A stretch of DNA of 64,000 bases, taken from the NCBI GenBank assembly GCA_947039275.1, contig CAMQYL010000013.1, positions 13,443 to 77,442 of the forward strand, given 5' to 3'. A model generated the notes under the pieces. The model had not been told where the DNA came from and searched no databases. It saw only the letters and a program-made list of their open reading frames with translations. Below are positions 25,882-34,222 of this stretch, piece by piece (the stretch's first letter is position 1; every line of letters starts with the position of its first letter). The stretch is from Amulumruptor sp947039275. Lineage in GTDB: Bacteria > Bacteroidota > Bacteroidia > Bacteroidales > Muribaculaceae. The translations under genes and the position numbers were made by a program.

Positions 25882-27189
25882 ATGATCTTTTACGATAGGG
25901 AAATAGAGACAGAGACATTGCAACGCATCGAGACGACATCACATGATTTCGCTCAGATGACAGTAATAACAGGCAGAAGGCGAATCGGCAAGACAACGCT
26001 TATAAAACACGCTTATGCCGGCAAGGAAATTATATATTTCTTTGTCGCACGTAAGAGTGAGACGTTGCTGTGTCAGGAACTTTCAGATACTGTGCATGAC
26101 GTGCTCGGCGAAGACATTGGCAGTTTCACAAGCATCTCAAGGTTATTTTCTGTATTGATGCACATAGCACAACGTCGGCATTTCACGCTGGTTTTTGACG
26201 AATTCCAGAATTTTAAGTTTGTCAACGAAGCGTTTTTCAGTGACATGCAAAACATATGGGATTCATATAAATCCGAAGCTAAAATAAATCTGATCATCTG
26301 CGGATCGCTATACTCTATGATGGCCAAGATATTTGACGACCGTAAGGAACCTCTTTACGGGCGAGCCACCTCACGCATCCGGCTACGGGAATTTCCATTG
26401 GCTACATTGAAGGAAATCATGACCGACAACCATCCCGGTTACACTCCTGACGATTTACTCACCATGTACATGGTCACCGGGGGTGTCGCAAAATACGTAG
26501 AGCAACTGGTCATGCAGAAATCCTTCACTAAAGAAGCAATAATACACAGTGTGCTTTCCTTTGGATCGTACTTCATCGATGAAGGACGGGAACTCCTTTC
26601 GGATGAATTTGGGAAAGACTACGGCAGTTATTTCTCAATACTGTCATCGATAGCCAATGGGTTTAACGAACGCGGTGAAATCAAATCATATACCGGCATA
26701 GAGGCTGGAGGCTATCTTGACAGGCTGGAAAATAATTACGATCTCATCTATCGCTGTAGACCTTATCTGGCAAGTGAAAATAGCCGCAATGTCAAATACG
26801 GCATCAAAGACAATTTCCTGAATCTATGGTTCAGGTTCATATATAAATACCGAAGTGCTGTTGAGATAGGCAACCTTGAATATGTGAGAGAAAAACTGTT
26901 GGCAGATTATACGACTTTTTCCGGCTGGGTTCTTGAACGATACTTCCGTCAGCGTTATCGTGAGACAGGTCTTTACAACATAGTCACCAACTATTGGGAG
27001 AAGAATGGCAAAAATGAAATCGATCTTATTGCGGTCAATGAAGCTGAACGTGAGATTGTCATTGGTGAGGTAAAACGTAATACATCGCGCATCAATCTCC
27101 ACGATCTTGAAGATAAGTCTGCAAATATCTCATCTAAACGTAAAGGATGGAGGATAGAGTATGCCGCACTGTCGCTTGATGACATGTGA
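25882..27189 (+). CDS. AAA-family ATPase with C-terminal DUF234 nuclease-like domain
   Basis: 435-residue protein of the archaeal-type ATPase family. Walker A is GRRRIGKTT (31-39), Walker B is TLVFDE (102-107), and the sensor region is LIICGSLYSMM. A winged-helix part follows, and the C-terminal domain has NEIDLIAV then IVIGEVKRN, spaced like the D...ExK of PD-(D/E)XK nucleases. The function of these proteins is unclear; they are common accessory genes and may act on DNA. Its base composition is visibly more AT-rich than its neighbours, which suggests transfer. It has its own promoter with a tandem repeat over the leader, and is bordered upstream by a hairpin mosaic. Confidence 0.85.
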   Translation: MIFYDREIETETLQRIETTSHDFAQMTVITGRRRIGKTTLIKHAYAGKEIIYFFVARKSETLLCQELSDTVHDVLGEDIGSFTSISRLFSVLMHIAQRRHFTLVFDEFQNFKFVNEAFFSDMQNIWDSYKSEAKINLIICGSLYSMMAKIFDDRKEPLYGRATSRIRLREFPLATLKEIMTDNHPGYTPDDLLTMYMVTGGVAKYVEQLVMQKSFTKEAIIHSVLSFGSYFIDEGRELLSDEFGKDYGSYFSILSSIANGFNERGEIKSYTGIEAGGYLDRLENNYDLIYRCRPYLASENSRNVKYGIKDNFLNLWFRFIYKYRSAVEIGNLEYVREKLLADYTTFSGWVLERYFRQRYRETGLYNIVTNYWEKNGKNEIDLIAVNEAEREIVIGEVKRNTSRINLHDLEDKSANISSKRKGWRIEYAALSLDDM

Positions 27190-27270
27190 TTACATACTGC
27201 TACCTATAGTGTGTATTTGTTTGCGGTTTTTTATTACATTTGCATATCTACGTTATAGACTTGTTTGGAT

Positions 27271-28059
27271 ATGTCACATGGGCTGGGGCTGTTTGAGGTC
27301 CGGAATTTCGATGCTTTTTTGATTGTCATGGCGGTGACGGCTGTGGCGGTGTTTGTCGCGCTGCATTTTGTGACTGCCGGGTACGGCATGATGCGCTCAC
27401 GGCGTTGGGGTCTCTGCATACCTAACCGCATCGGGTGGGTGGTGATGGAAGCCCCGGTGTTTGTGGTGATGTGCGCCTTGTGGTGGTGCTCGTCGCGGCG
27501 CATGGAGGCGGCTCCGCTGGTGATGTTCTGCCTCTTCCAGCTCCACTATCTGCAACGGTCGTTCATCTTCCCGCTACTGATACGCCGCAGCAGCCCTATG
27601 CCGCTCGCTATCATCGTGATGGGGATGGTATTCAACACGCTCAATGCACTGATGCAGGGCGGATGGATATTCTATGTCAGCCCCGCTGACCGCTATCCGT
27701 TGTCGTGGCTGTGGTCATGGCAGATGATTGTGGGCACCATACTCTTTTTCGGCGGCATGGGCATCAACCTCCACAGCGACTATATCATACGCCATCTGCG
27801 CCGCCCAGGCGACACGGCTCACCATATACCACGCGGCGGGATGTTCCGCTACGTGACCTCTGCCAACTATTTCGGCGAATTTGTAGAGTGGACGGGCTTC
27901 GCGATACTCACATGGTCATGGGCTGGCGCGGTATTCGCTCTCTGGACGTTTGCCAACCTCGCCCCACGCGCCCGATCTCTTAGCCACCGCTACGCCGAGG
28001 AATTCGGCAGCGACTACACCCGTCTCCACCGCCGCCACATCATACCATTTATATATTAA
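27271..28059 (+). CDS. 3-oxo-5-alpha-steroid 4-dehydrogenase (5-alpha-reductase) family membrane protein
   Basis: 262-residue membrane protein with about six hydrophobic segments. The C-terminal half holds the family signature: HHIPRGGMFRYVTSANYFGE, then EWTGFAILTWS and a His/Arg-rich end (LHRRHIIPFIY), which form the NADPH-binding part of steroid 5-alpha-reductases. Members reduce the delta-4 bond of 3-oxo-steroids; bacterial homologues act on bile acids or steroid hormones. I start at the ATG at 27271; a TTG two codons earlier is less likely. It precedes an old-yellow-enzyme gene and two SDR genes on the same strand, which supports a steroid role. Substrate is inference; an isoprenylcysteine methyltransferase-like role is the main alternative. 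Confidence 0.82.
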   Translation: MSHGLGLFEVRNFDAFLIVMAVTAVAVFVALHFVTAGYGMMRSRRWGLCIPNRIGWVVMEAPVFVVMCALWWCSSRRMEAAPLVMFCLFQLHYLQRSFIFPLLIRRSSPMPLAIIVMGMVFNTLNALMQGGWIFYVSPADRYPLSWLWSWQMIVGTILFFGGMGINLHSDYIIRHLRRPGDTAHHIPRGGMFRYVTSANYFGEFVEWTGFAILTWSWAGAVFALWTFANLAPRARSLSHRYAEEFGSDYTRLHRRHIIPFIY

Positions 28060-28071
28060 TCACCCACCATA

Positions 28072-28150
28072 TGTAGGGACGCGGCGTGCCGCGTCATCAA
28101 ACACAATCCATATCGCCTGATACGATGACGCGGCACGCCGCGTCCCTACA
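28072..28150. repeat. REPIN-like inverted palindrome pair (subfamily B)
   Basis: TGTAGGG-bounded pair whose core is GACGCGGCGTGCCGCGTC in place of the ACATGCC core. It has a short spacer containing CGCCTGAT. It fills the gap between the 5-alpha-reductase-like gene and the OYE gene and may attenuate read-through between them. Confidence 0.9.
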
Positions 28151-28173
28151 GTTAAATTCAGTCCGCCAGATCA

Positions 28174-29436
28174 ATGGAGAATAATCAACAATATCCCGAC
28201 TCGCTGCTGTTCACGCCTGCCAAGATAGGACCTGTGACGCTGCGTAACCGCACTATCCGCTCGGCGGCATTTGAGGGGATGTGCCCAGGCAACTCCCCGT
28301 CGCAGATGCTGCTTGACTACCACGAGAGCGTAGCCCGTGGAGGAGTGGGGATGACCACGCTGGCATACGCCTCTGCCACGCGCAACGGCGTGTCGTTTGA
28401 CACCCAGCTGCTCCTGCGCCCCGAAATCATACCCGACCTGCGGCGCATCACCGATGCAATCCACAGCCACGGAGCCAAGGCATCGATACAGATAGGGCAC
28501 TGCGGCAACATGTCGCACAAAAGCACTGCCGGCGAGACACCTGTCTCGGCTTCGGGGGGCTTCAACCTCTACAGCTACAGCCCTGTCCGCGCTCTCCGCG
28601 CCGACGAACTGCCCGGGTTGGCTCGTTCATTTGGCGACGCGGTGCGCATGGCGATAGACGCAGGCATGGACTGCGTGGAGATACATGCCGGACACGGCTA
28701 CCTCATCAGCCAGTTTCTCTCACCCTATACCAACCGACGCCGCGACGGCTTCGGTGGATGTCTCGACGACCGTATGCGCTTCATGCGCATGTGCATGGAG
28801 GAGGTGATGTGGGCTGCCGACGGGCAGATAGGCGTACTGGTCAAGACCAACATGCGCGACGGCTTCAAAGGAGGCTTAGGCATAGACCACTCCCTCATCA
28901 TAGCCCGCGAGTTAGAGCAGTTAGGAGCTGACGCACTGGTGCTGTCGGGCGGATTCGTCAGCAAAGCCCCGATGTATGTCATGCGCGGACCGATGCCCAT
29001 ACGCTCCATGAGCCATTACATGCGTCCTTGGTGGCTGCGCTGGGGTGTGCGCTTGTTCGGCAAGATGATGGTGCCGACCGTCCCCTACACCGAGACATAT
29101 TTCCTTGACGATGCCCGCATATTCCGCAAGGAGCTGAAGCTGCCGCTCGTCTACGTGGGCGGATGTAGCAAACGCGCCAGCATAGAGAAGGTGCTCGGCG
29201 AGGGGTTTGAGTTCGTGCAGATGGGACGTGCCCTGCTGCGCCGCCCCGATTTCGTCAACCGCATGGCAGCCGGAGAAGAAGCCGCAGGCTGCGACCATGT
29301 CAACTATTGCATAGCGCGGATGTATTCGCGCGAAATGGCATGCCACCACTGCGTGGGCGACATACCGCCATCTCTGCTCCGCGAACTTGACAACCTCAAA
29401 CGCCGTTATCCCTCCCGTGAACCCTTCTTCCCATAA
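28174..29436 (+). CDS. NADH:flavin oxidoreductase, old yellow enzyme family
   Basis: FMN ene-reductase of 420 residues, a single TIM-barrel protein without the extra FAD/iron-sulfur domains of BaiCD or 2,4-dienoyl-CoA reductases. Visible signatures are LFTPAKIGPVTLRNRTIRS, QIGHCGNMS, and HAGHGYLISQFLSPYTNRR in the catalytic loop. YVGGCSKRASIEKVLGEGF and VQMGRALLRRPD form the phosphate-binding end. A C-terminal Cys/His group (CDHVNYCIARMYSREMACHHC) suggests a metal site. In gut Bacteroidetes, OYE proteins next to a 5-alpha-reductase reduce delta-4 3-oxo bile acids to the 5-beta form, and the same is plausible here. The next gene overlaps its 3' end. Confidence 0.85.
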   Translation: MENNQQYPDSLLFTPAKIGPVTLRNRTIRSAAFEGMCPGNSPSQMLLDYHESVARGGVGMTTLAYASATRNGVSFDTQLLLRPEIIPDLRRITDAIHSHGAKASIQIGHCGNMSHKSTAGETPVSASGGFNLYSYSPVRALRADELPGLARSFGDAVRMAIDAGMDCVEIHAGHGYLISQFLSPYTNRRRDGFGGCLDDRMRFMRMCMEEVMWAADGQIGVLVKTNMRDGFKGGLGIDHSLIIARELEQLGADALVLSGGFVSKAPMYVMRGPMPIRSMSHYMRPWWLRWGVRLFGKMMVPTVPYTETYFLDDARIFRKELKLPLVYVGGCSKRASIEKVLGEGFEFVQMGRALLRRPDFVNRMAAGEEAAGCDHVNYCIARMYSREMACHHCVGDIPPSLLRELDNLKRRYPSREPFFP

Positions 29437-30346
29437 ACGCCGCTATCCCTGGCAGCTTGCCGTCATCACGGGAGCCGCTTCGGGCATTGGCAGATGCTTC
29501 GCTGAGGCATTGGCTGCCGATGGCTGCGAGCTGGTACTCATTGACCGCAATGAAATCACGCTACCTGTATGCAACGAGGGTATTGTAAGCCTGGATACCC
29601 CACAACTTGTAGGGACATGCCACGGCATGTCAGCTCCATCTTCCAAAGTCCAACCCACTATAGGTAGCCAAAGCGGACATGCCATGGCATGTCCCTACAG
29701 TTCAACTGAGCCTTTAATCCATACTATGCAGCTTGACCTGACTGAGACTAATGCCGCCGACAAGGTGATGGCATATCTTGATGCTGAGGGGCTTCATCCA
29801 GACCTCCTCATCAACAACGCCGGCATCTTTGACTTCAAGGCGGTCAATGACCTTACTCCGAGGCGCATTGACACCTACATTGACCTGCATATGCGCGCTG
29901 TGACGCATCTATCGCGTCTGATGGCGATGTGCATGGCTGTCAACGGCGGAGGAAGCATCCTCAACATGTCATCGATGTCGTGCTGGATGCCGATGCCAGG
30001 GATTGCTCTTTACACTGCTACCAAAGCATATATAAGAGTGTTTTCACGCGCCCTTGACGTGGAGATGCGCGACAGCGGCGTTAACGTCACCGTGGCATGT
30101 CCAGGGGGGATAGCCACCGACCTTTTCGGACTTCCTCGCAATCTGCAGCGTCTCGGAGTTAGAGTAGGTGCGCTGACCACGCCCAATAAGTTCGCCCGCA
30201 ATGCCCTGCGCCGCTGCATGCGCCGCAAACCACAGTATATCAACGGATTGCTCAATCGTCTCGCCATTCCTGCCGTGGCGATGCTTCCCCGAGGTGCACG
30301 GCATATGATTAAGACAAAACTGCTTGACCGAAAAAACAAACAATGA
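29417..30346 (+). CDS. Short-chain dehydrogenase/reductase containing an in-frame palindromic repeat
   Basis: Rossmann NAD(P)-dependent oxidoreductase. The cofactor loop VITGAASGIGRC, the LLINNAGIF motif, and the catalytic YTATK with the upstream Ser are all present. There is no ATG upstream of the glycine loop; I use the GTG at 29417 (309 residues, 20-nt overlap with the OYE gene), with TTG at 29387 as an alternative. Between beta-2 (ELVLIDRNE) and beta-3 (MQLDLTET) the chain is about 30-37 residues longer than normal, because a 92-nt palindromic repeat lies there and is translated (LVGTCHGMS ... GHAMACPYSS). All catalytic residues lie outside the insert. Likely a hydroxysteroid-type dehydrogenase by context. 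Confidence 0.8.
   Translation: MNPSSHKRRYPWQLAVITGAASGIGRCFAEALAADGCELVLIDRNEITLPVCNEGIVSLDTPQLVGTCHGMSAPSSKVQPTIGSQSGHAMACPYSSTEPLIHTMQLDLTETNAADKVMAYLDAEGLHPDLLINNAGIFDFKAVNDLTPRRIDTYIDLHMRAVTHLSRLMAMCMAVNGGGSILNMSSMSCWMPMPGIALYTATKAYIRVFSRALDVEMRDSGVNVTVACPGGIATDLFGLPRNLQRLGVRVGALTTPNKFARNALRRCMRRKPQYINGLLNRLAIPAVAMLPRGARHMIKTKLLDRKNKQ
29608..29699. repeat. REPIN-like pair (subfamily A) inserted in a coding region
   Basis: TGTAGGG/CCCTACA-bounded 92-nt pair of GGACATGCC/GGCATGTCC-type palindromes, lying wholly inside the SDR gene and read through without a stop. The left unit has one mismatch (GTCAGC for GTCCGC). Confidence 0.92.
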
Positions 30347-31203
30347 TTGATATAGACAATTACACACCCACACATGGAGCCGTGGTGGTCACAGGAGCCA
30401 CCGGCGACATGGGTCTCGCGATAACCGAACGCCTCTACCGCGCCGGACAACCGGTCATCATAGCTGCGTGCCGTCAACCCGAACGGATGCGCCCCTACAT
30501 ACACAATCTTGATGTGATGTATCCAAATTCGCCAAGCATCATCATTCCAGCTCGGCTCGACCTCTCCACGGCATGGCAGGCTCGCAAAGCCGCAGCCGAA
30601 ATCGGAGCGATGGGACACGACATCACAGGCATAATCAACAATGCCGGGGTGATGCATATCGACCACACAGAGATGAGTCCTGACGGATTTGAGATGTCAC
30701 TGCAAGTCAACTGCATCTCCACTCTGGCATTTACCCTCACTCTGCTCCCCAAGCTGCGCCAAGGAGCAGGCGTGGTGATTACATCTTCGCTGATGCGACG
30801 ATTCCCCCTGCCACGCCGCGACTTCGCCAGCAAGGCAATCTATGCGACCAATTTCGCACAGCGGTTTAACAACTACGGACGCAGCAAGCAGATACTCACA
30901 TGGGCAGCAACCCTCCTCGCCGAACGCATCAGCTACCGCGGCATCCGCGTCAACTGCGCCGACCCCGGCATAGTCAACACCCCGATGACGCGCCTCGGCT
31001 ACGGCTGGGTCGACACCATCGCCGACCACATAGCCCGTCCCCTCATGTCCACCCCAAGGCAGGGTTCCCGCGCCGCCATGCAAGCCCTCGCCACCCCCTG
31101 CACCTCCATGATGGCGACCCAGCGCAGCCTCACCCCGCTCCCCCGACTCACCCCCGCCCAGTCCGAGATAGCCACCGAAGCCCTCCGCCTCGCCATCCCC
31201 TGA
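30343..31203 (+). CDS. Short-chain dehydrogenase/reductase
   Basis: 286 residues. The cofactor loop is VVVTGATGDMGLA, the substrate-side motif is IINNAGVM, and the active site is YGRSK with VITSSLMRR before it. The start ATG overlaps the previous gene's stop (ATGA at 30343-30346), so translation is coupled and the two SDRs are probably made together. The C-terminal quarter (about 245-286) is Pro/Thr-rich. With the OYE and 5-alpha-reductase-like genes this gives the set expected for reduction and 3-hydroxyl epimerisation of a steroid. It could instead act on another hydrophobic alcohol such as a sphingoid base or retinoid-like compound. Confidence 0.83.
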   Translation: MIDIDNYTPTHGAVVVTGATGDMGLAITERLYRAGQPVIIAACRQPERMRPYIHNLDVMYPNSPSIIIPARLDLSTAWQARKAAAEIGAMGHDITGIINNAGVMHIDHTEMSPDGFEMSLQVNCISTLAFTLTLLPKLRQGAGVVITSSLMRRFPLPRRDFASKAIYATNFAQRFNNYGRSKQILTWAATLLAERISYRGIRVNCADPGIVNTPMTRLGYGWVDTIADHIARPLMSTPRQGSRAAMQALATPCTSMMATQRSLTPLPRLTPAQSEIATEALRLAIP

Positions 31204-31228
31204 CATCGGCATGGTTTCGCGCATCCCC

Positions 31229-31347
31229 TGTAGGGACATGCCGCGGCATGTCCGCCTCATCAGGCGATGTTTTTTATTGGATTGTGGATGCATGCGGACA
31301 AGATTCACATTTTTCGACACGCGGACATGCCATGGCATGTCCCTACA
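31229..31347. repeat. REPIN-like inverted palindrome pair (subfamily A, long spacer)
   Basis: 119-nt version with the same TGTAGGG/CCCTACA ends and palindromic cores (GCCGCGGC and GCCATGGC centres), but a longer spacer of about 65 nt. It sits in the gap between convergent SDR and lepA genes, beside a true terminator. Confidence 0.88.
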
Positions 31348-31351
31348 ATAT

Positions 31352-31387
31352 AAAAAGCTCCGTGGAAGATACTTCACGGAGCTTTTT
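31352..31387. terminator. Bidirectional intrinsic terminator between SDR and lepA
   Basis: AAAAAGCTCCGTG (31352-31364) and its complement (31375-31387) form a 13-bp stem with a 10-nt loop. The A/T ends give a T tract on both strands, so it can serve both convergent transcripts. Confidence 0.85.
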
Positions 31388-31410
31388 GTATGATGTATGA
31401 TATAGCGCGG

Positions 31411-33198
31411 TCAGTCGAGTTTGAGGACGGCGAGGAAGGCTTTCTGGGGGACTTCGACGGAGCCGATCTGCTTCATGCGCTTCTTGCCTTTCTTCTGCTT
31501 CTCGAGGAGCTTGCGCTTACGGGAGATGTCACCGCCGTAACACTTGGCGGTAACGTCCTTGCGCACGGCTTTGATGGTCTCGCGGGCTATGATTTTCGCG
31601 CCGATGGCTGCCTGGATGGCGATGTCAAACTGCTGGCGCGGGATAAGTTCCTTGAGTTTTTCACACATGCGGCGTCCGAATGTGACGGCATTGTCGGCAT
31701 GAGTCAGAGTCGACAGTGCATCCACGCTCTCGCCATTGAGCAGTATGTCAAGCTTAACGAGCTTGGACTCACGGAAATCGTGCAGATGATAGTCAAACGA
31801 GGCATAGCCCTTGGAAATGCTCTTGAGCTTGTCATAGAAATCTATCACGATTTCACCGAGAGGCATATCAAACACTATCTCCATGCGGTTGCCCGAAATA
31901 TATTCCTGCTTGACAAGTTCGCCTCGCTTGCCAAGACAAAGTGTCATAATCGGACCGATGAACTCGGCTGCTGTGATGACAGTGGCGCGGATGTACGGCT
32001 CCTCGATATGGTCAATGAGCGTCAGGTCGGGCAGCCCGGATGGGTTATGCACCTCCTTCATGTTGCCCTGTTTGTCATAGACGCGATATGACACGTTGGG
32101 CACTGTGGTGATGACATCCATGTCAAACTCTCTGCCGAGACGCTCCTGTATGATTTCCATATGGAGCAGACCGAGGAAGCCGCAGCGGAAACCGAAACCG
32201 AGAGCTGCCGATGACTCAGGCTGGAATGTCAGCGAGGCATCATTGAGCTGCAACTTTTCAAGCGATGAGCGCAGATTTTCAAAATCCTCCGTCTCGATGG
32301 GATACACACCAGCAAACACCATCGGCTTGACCTCCTGGAATCCCTCGATTGCCTTGTCGCACGGGCGCTCTACATGAGTAATAGTGTCACCTACCTTGAC
32401 CTCTCGTGAGGTCTTGATGCCAGAGATGATGTAACCTACATTGCCTGCACTCACTTCCTTGCGAGGCTGCATCTCAAGTTTGAGCACGCCTATTTCATCA
32501 GCGTGGTACTCCTTGCCCGTCGCCACGAACTTCACGAAATCATCCTTGCGGATAGTGCCGTTGAGTATCTTGAAGTAGGCGATGATGCCACGGAAGGGAT
32601 TGAACACCGAGTCAAAAATCAATGCCTGAAGCGGAGCTTCGGGATCACCCTTGGGAGCTGGTACGCGCTCCACGATAGCCTTGAGAATATCCTCCACGCC
32701 CTGCCCGGTCTTACCGCTGGCACGGAGTATCTCGTCACGGTCACATCCGAGCAGATCCACGATCTGGTCTTCGACCTCCTCAGGCTTGGCGCTGTCAAGG
32801 TCAATTTTGTTGATGACCGGGATAATCTCCAGGTCATTGTCAATCGCCATGTAGAGATTGGAGATGGTCTGAGCCTGAATGCCCTGCGAAGCATCCACGA
32901 TAAGCAACGCACCCTCACAGGCAGCTATGCTTCGCGACACCTCGTAGGAGAAGTCCACATGTCCCGGAGTGTCGATAAGGTTGAGCACATAACGCTCACC
33001 GTCAAGCTCATAGTCCATCTGGATGGCATGGCTCTTGATGGTGATACCACGCTCGCGCTCCAGATCCATGTCGTCAAGCACTTGCGCCTGCAAGTCCTTG
33101 CCGGTAACGGTCTTGGTGTATTCGAGCAGACGGTCGGCAAGCGTGCTCTTGCCGTGGTCGATATGCGCTATTATACAGAAGTTACGGATGTTTTTCAT
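31411..33198 (-). CDS. lepA: Translation elongation factor 4 (LepA)
   Basis: Ribosome-bound GTPase that helps translation and ribosome assembly under stress. I start at MKNIRNFCIIAHIDHGKST (ATG at 33196-33198), giving 595 residues, the standard length; the further upstream open frame overlaps metX. G1 is AHIDHGKST, G3 DTPGH, G4 NKIDL. The C-terminal LepA-specific domain ends GSVEVPQKAFLAVLKLD, as in the family. Its start is 4 nt from the stop of metX, the last of three genes upstream on the same strand (lptG-type, ribBA, metX), so it is likely the end of that run. Confidence 0.96.
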   Translation of the reverse strand: MKNIRNFCIIAHIDHGKSTLADRLLEYTKTVTGKDLQAQVLDDMDLERERGITIKSHAIQMDYELDGERYVLNLIDTPGHVDFSYEVSRSIAACEGALLIVDASQGIQAQTISNLYMAIDNDLEIIPVINKIDLDSAKPEEVEDQIVDLLGCDRDEILRASGKTGQGVEDILKAIVERVPAPKGDPEAPLQALIFDSVFNPFRGIIAYFKILNGTIRKDDFVKFVATGKEYHADEIGVLKLEMQPRKEVSAGNVGYIISGIKTSREVKVGDTITHVERPCDKAIEGFQEVKPMVFAGVYPIETEDFENLRSSLEKLQLNDASLTFQPESSAALGFGFRCGFLGLLHMEIIQERLGREFDMDVITTVPNVSYRVYDKQGNMKEVHNPSGLPDLTLIDHIEEPYIRATVITAAEFIGPIMTLCLGKRGELVKQEYISGNRMEIVFDMPLGEIVIDFYDKLKSISKGYASFDYHLHDFRESKLVKLDILLNGESVDALSTLTHADNAVTFGRRMCEKLKELIPRQQFDIAIQAAIGAKIIARETIKAVRKDVTAKCYGGDISRKRKLLEKQKKGKKRMKQIGSVEVPQKAFLAVLKLD

Positions 33199-33202
33199 TA
33201 GA

Positions 33203-34213
33203 CTAACCGTTGATAAATGGGTTAAACACATCGTGGAGCTGCTGATGCTCCACAAGGAAGCCGTCATGTCCGAAACGGCTCTCTATCTCAGCATACGAAG
33301 CCCCCGGTATCTTGGATGCCAGCTCTTTGACCTCGTAGGGCGGAAAAACTATGTCGGTAGTGATGCCGACCACAAGCGTCTTGGCTGTGATTGATGCCAG
33401 TGCGGCATCAACTCCGCCACGTCCGCGTCCGAGGTCGTGGGTGTCGAAACTGTTGAGGATGGCGTAGTAGCTGTAGACATCATAGCGGCGACAGAGTTTC
33501 TCGCCCTGATAACGCTGATAGCTCGATGCGCGGTGCACCTCAGGCAGTTCCTCCACGTCACGCTGAGTGAAATTGTAACCGCTGGGACCGCGGTAGCTGA
33601 GCAGGGCTATGGCACGAGCCGTAGCCAATCCAGCCTTGCCTGCATCGGGAGTCGGATCACCGAATGTGGGATCCCCCTCGATCGCCATGCGCATGGTCTC
33701 GTCAAGGGCTATGGTCCACGGCGACGCTATGGCATCGGTAGCCATAAGTATCATCTTGTCGATGCTCTCTGGTTTCATCACAGCCCATTCAAGAGCCTGG
33801 AAACCGCCCACCGAAACGCCTATCATGGTGTTTATGCGGCTGATGCCGAGATGGTCGGCAAGCAGCATGTGCGCGCGCACCATGTCGCGGATGGTGAACA
33901 TCGGGAACTGGTCAAGGTAGAGCTTGCCTGTGGCAGGATTGACCTGCATGGGTCCCGACGAGCCGTAGGGCGAGCCGAGGAAATTGGCGCAGACTATGAA
34001 GTGGTCTCGCGGGTCGAGGAAACGCCCCTCCTCTACTGTGTGGGGCCACCAGTCCTGCACATCGCTATTGGCGGTCAGTCCGTGACACACCCACACCACA
34101 TTGTCACGCCGCTCGTTGAGAGTGCCGTAGGTATTATATGCTATCCTGAGCTTGGGGAGCGACCCGCCAAGTTCAAGTGGAAAATCGTTGGGATAGTCGT
34201 AGTATTCAGTCAT
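33203..34213 (-). CDS. metX: Homoserine O-acetyltransferase MetX
   Basis: Alpha/beta-hydrolase-fold enzyme that acetylates (or succinylates) homoserine in the first committed step of methionine synthesis. The 336 residues show VVWVCHGLTANSDV near residue 40, NFLGSPYGSSGP, the nucleophile elbow GVSVGGFQALEW, and the late Asp (TTDIVFPP) and His (GHDGFLVE) of the triad. The elbow has Val where most MetX proteins have Met (GGSMGG). The acyl donor cannot be told from these motifs alone. Start is 10 nt after ribBA. The family call is secure. Confidence 0.93.
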   Translation of the reverse strand: MTEYYDYPNDFPLELGGSLPKLRIAYNTYGTLNERRDNVVWVCHGLTANSDVQDWWPHTVEEGRFLDPRDHFIVCANFLGSPYGSSGPMQVNPATGKLYLDQFPMFTIRDMVRAHMLLADHLGISRINTMIGVSVGGFQALEWAVMKPESIDKMILMATDAIASPWTIALDETMRMAIEGDPTFGDPTPDAGKAGLATARAIALLSYRGPSGYNFTQRDVEELPEVHRASSYQRYQGEKLCRRYDVYSYYAILNSFDTHDLGRGRGGVDAALASITAKTLVVGITTDIVFPPYEVKELASKIPGASYAEIESRFGHDGFLVEHQQLHDVFNPFING

Positions 34214-34222
34214 CAGGAGTAA

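Noticed and set aside
25487..25996. Minus-strand open frame of 169 codons between rfbC and the ATPase
   Set aside because: It runs through the hairpin mosaic and into the ATPase gene in the opposite sense, and the composition is that of the repeats, not a protein.
27235..27242. TACATTTG as promoter of the 5-alpha-reductase-like gene
   Set aside because: The -7 match is fine, but the nearest TTTG sequences are only 11 and 15 nt upstream, too close; kept out of the feature list as unproven.
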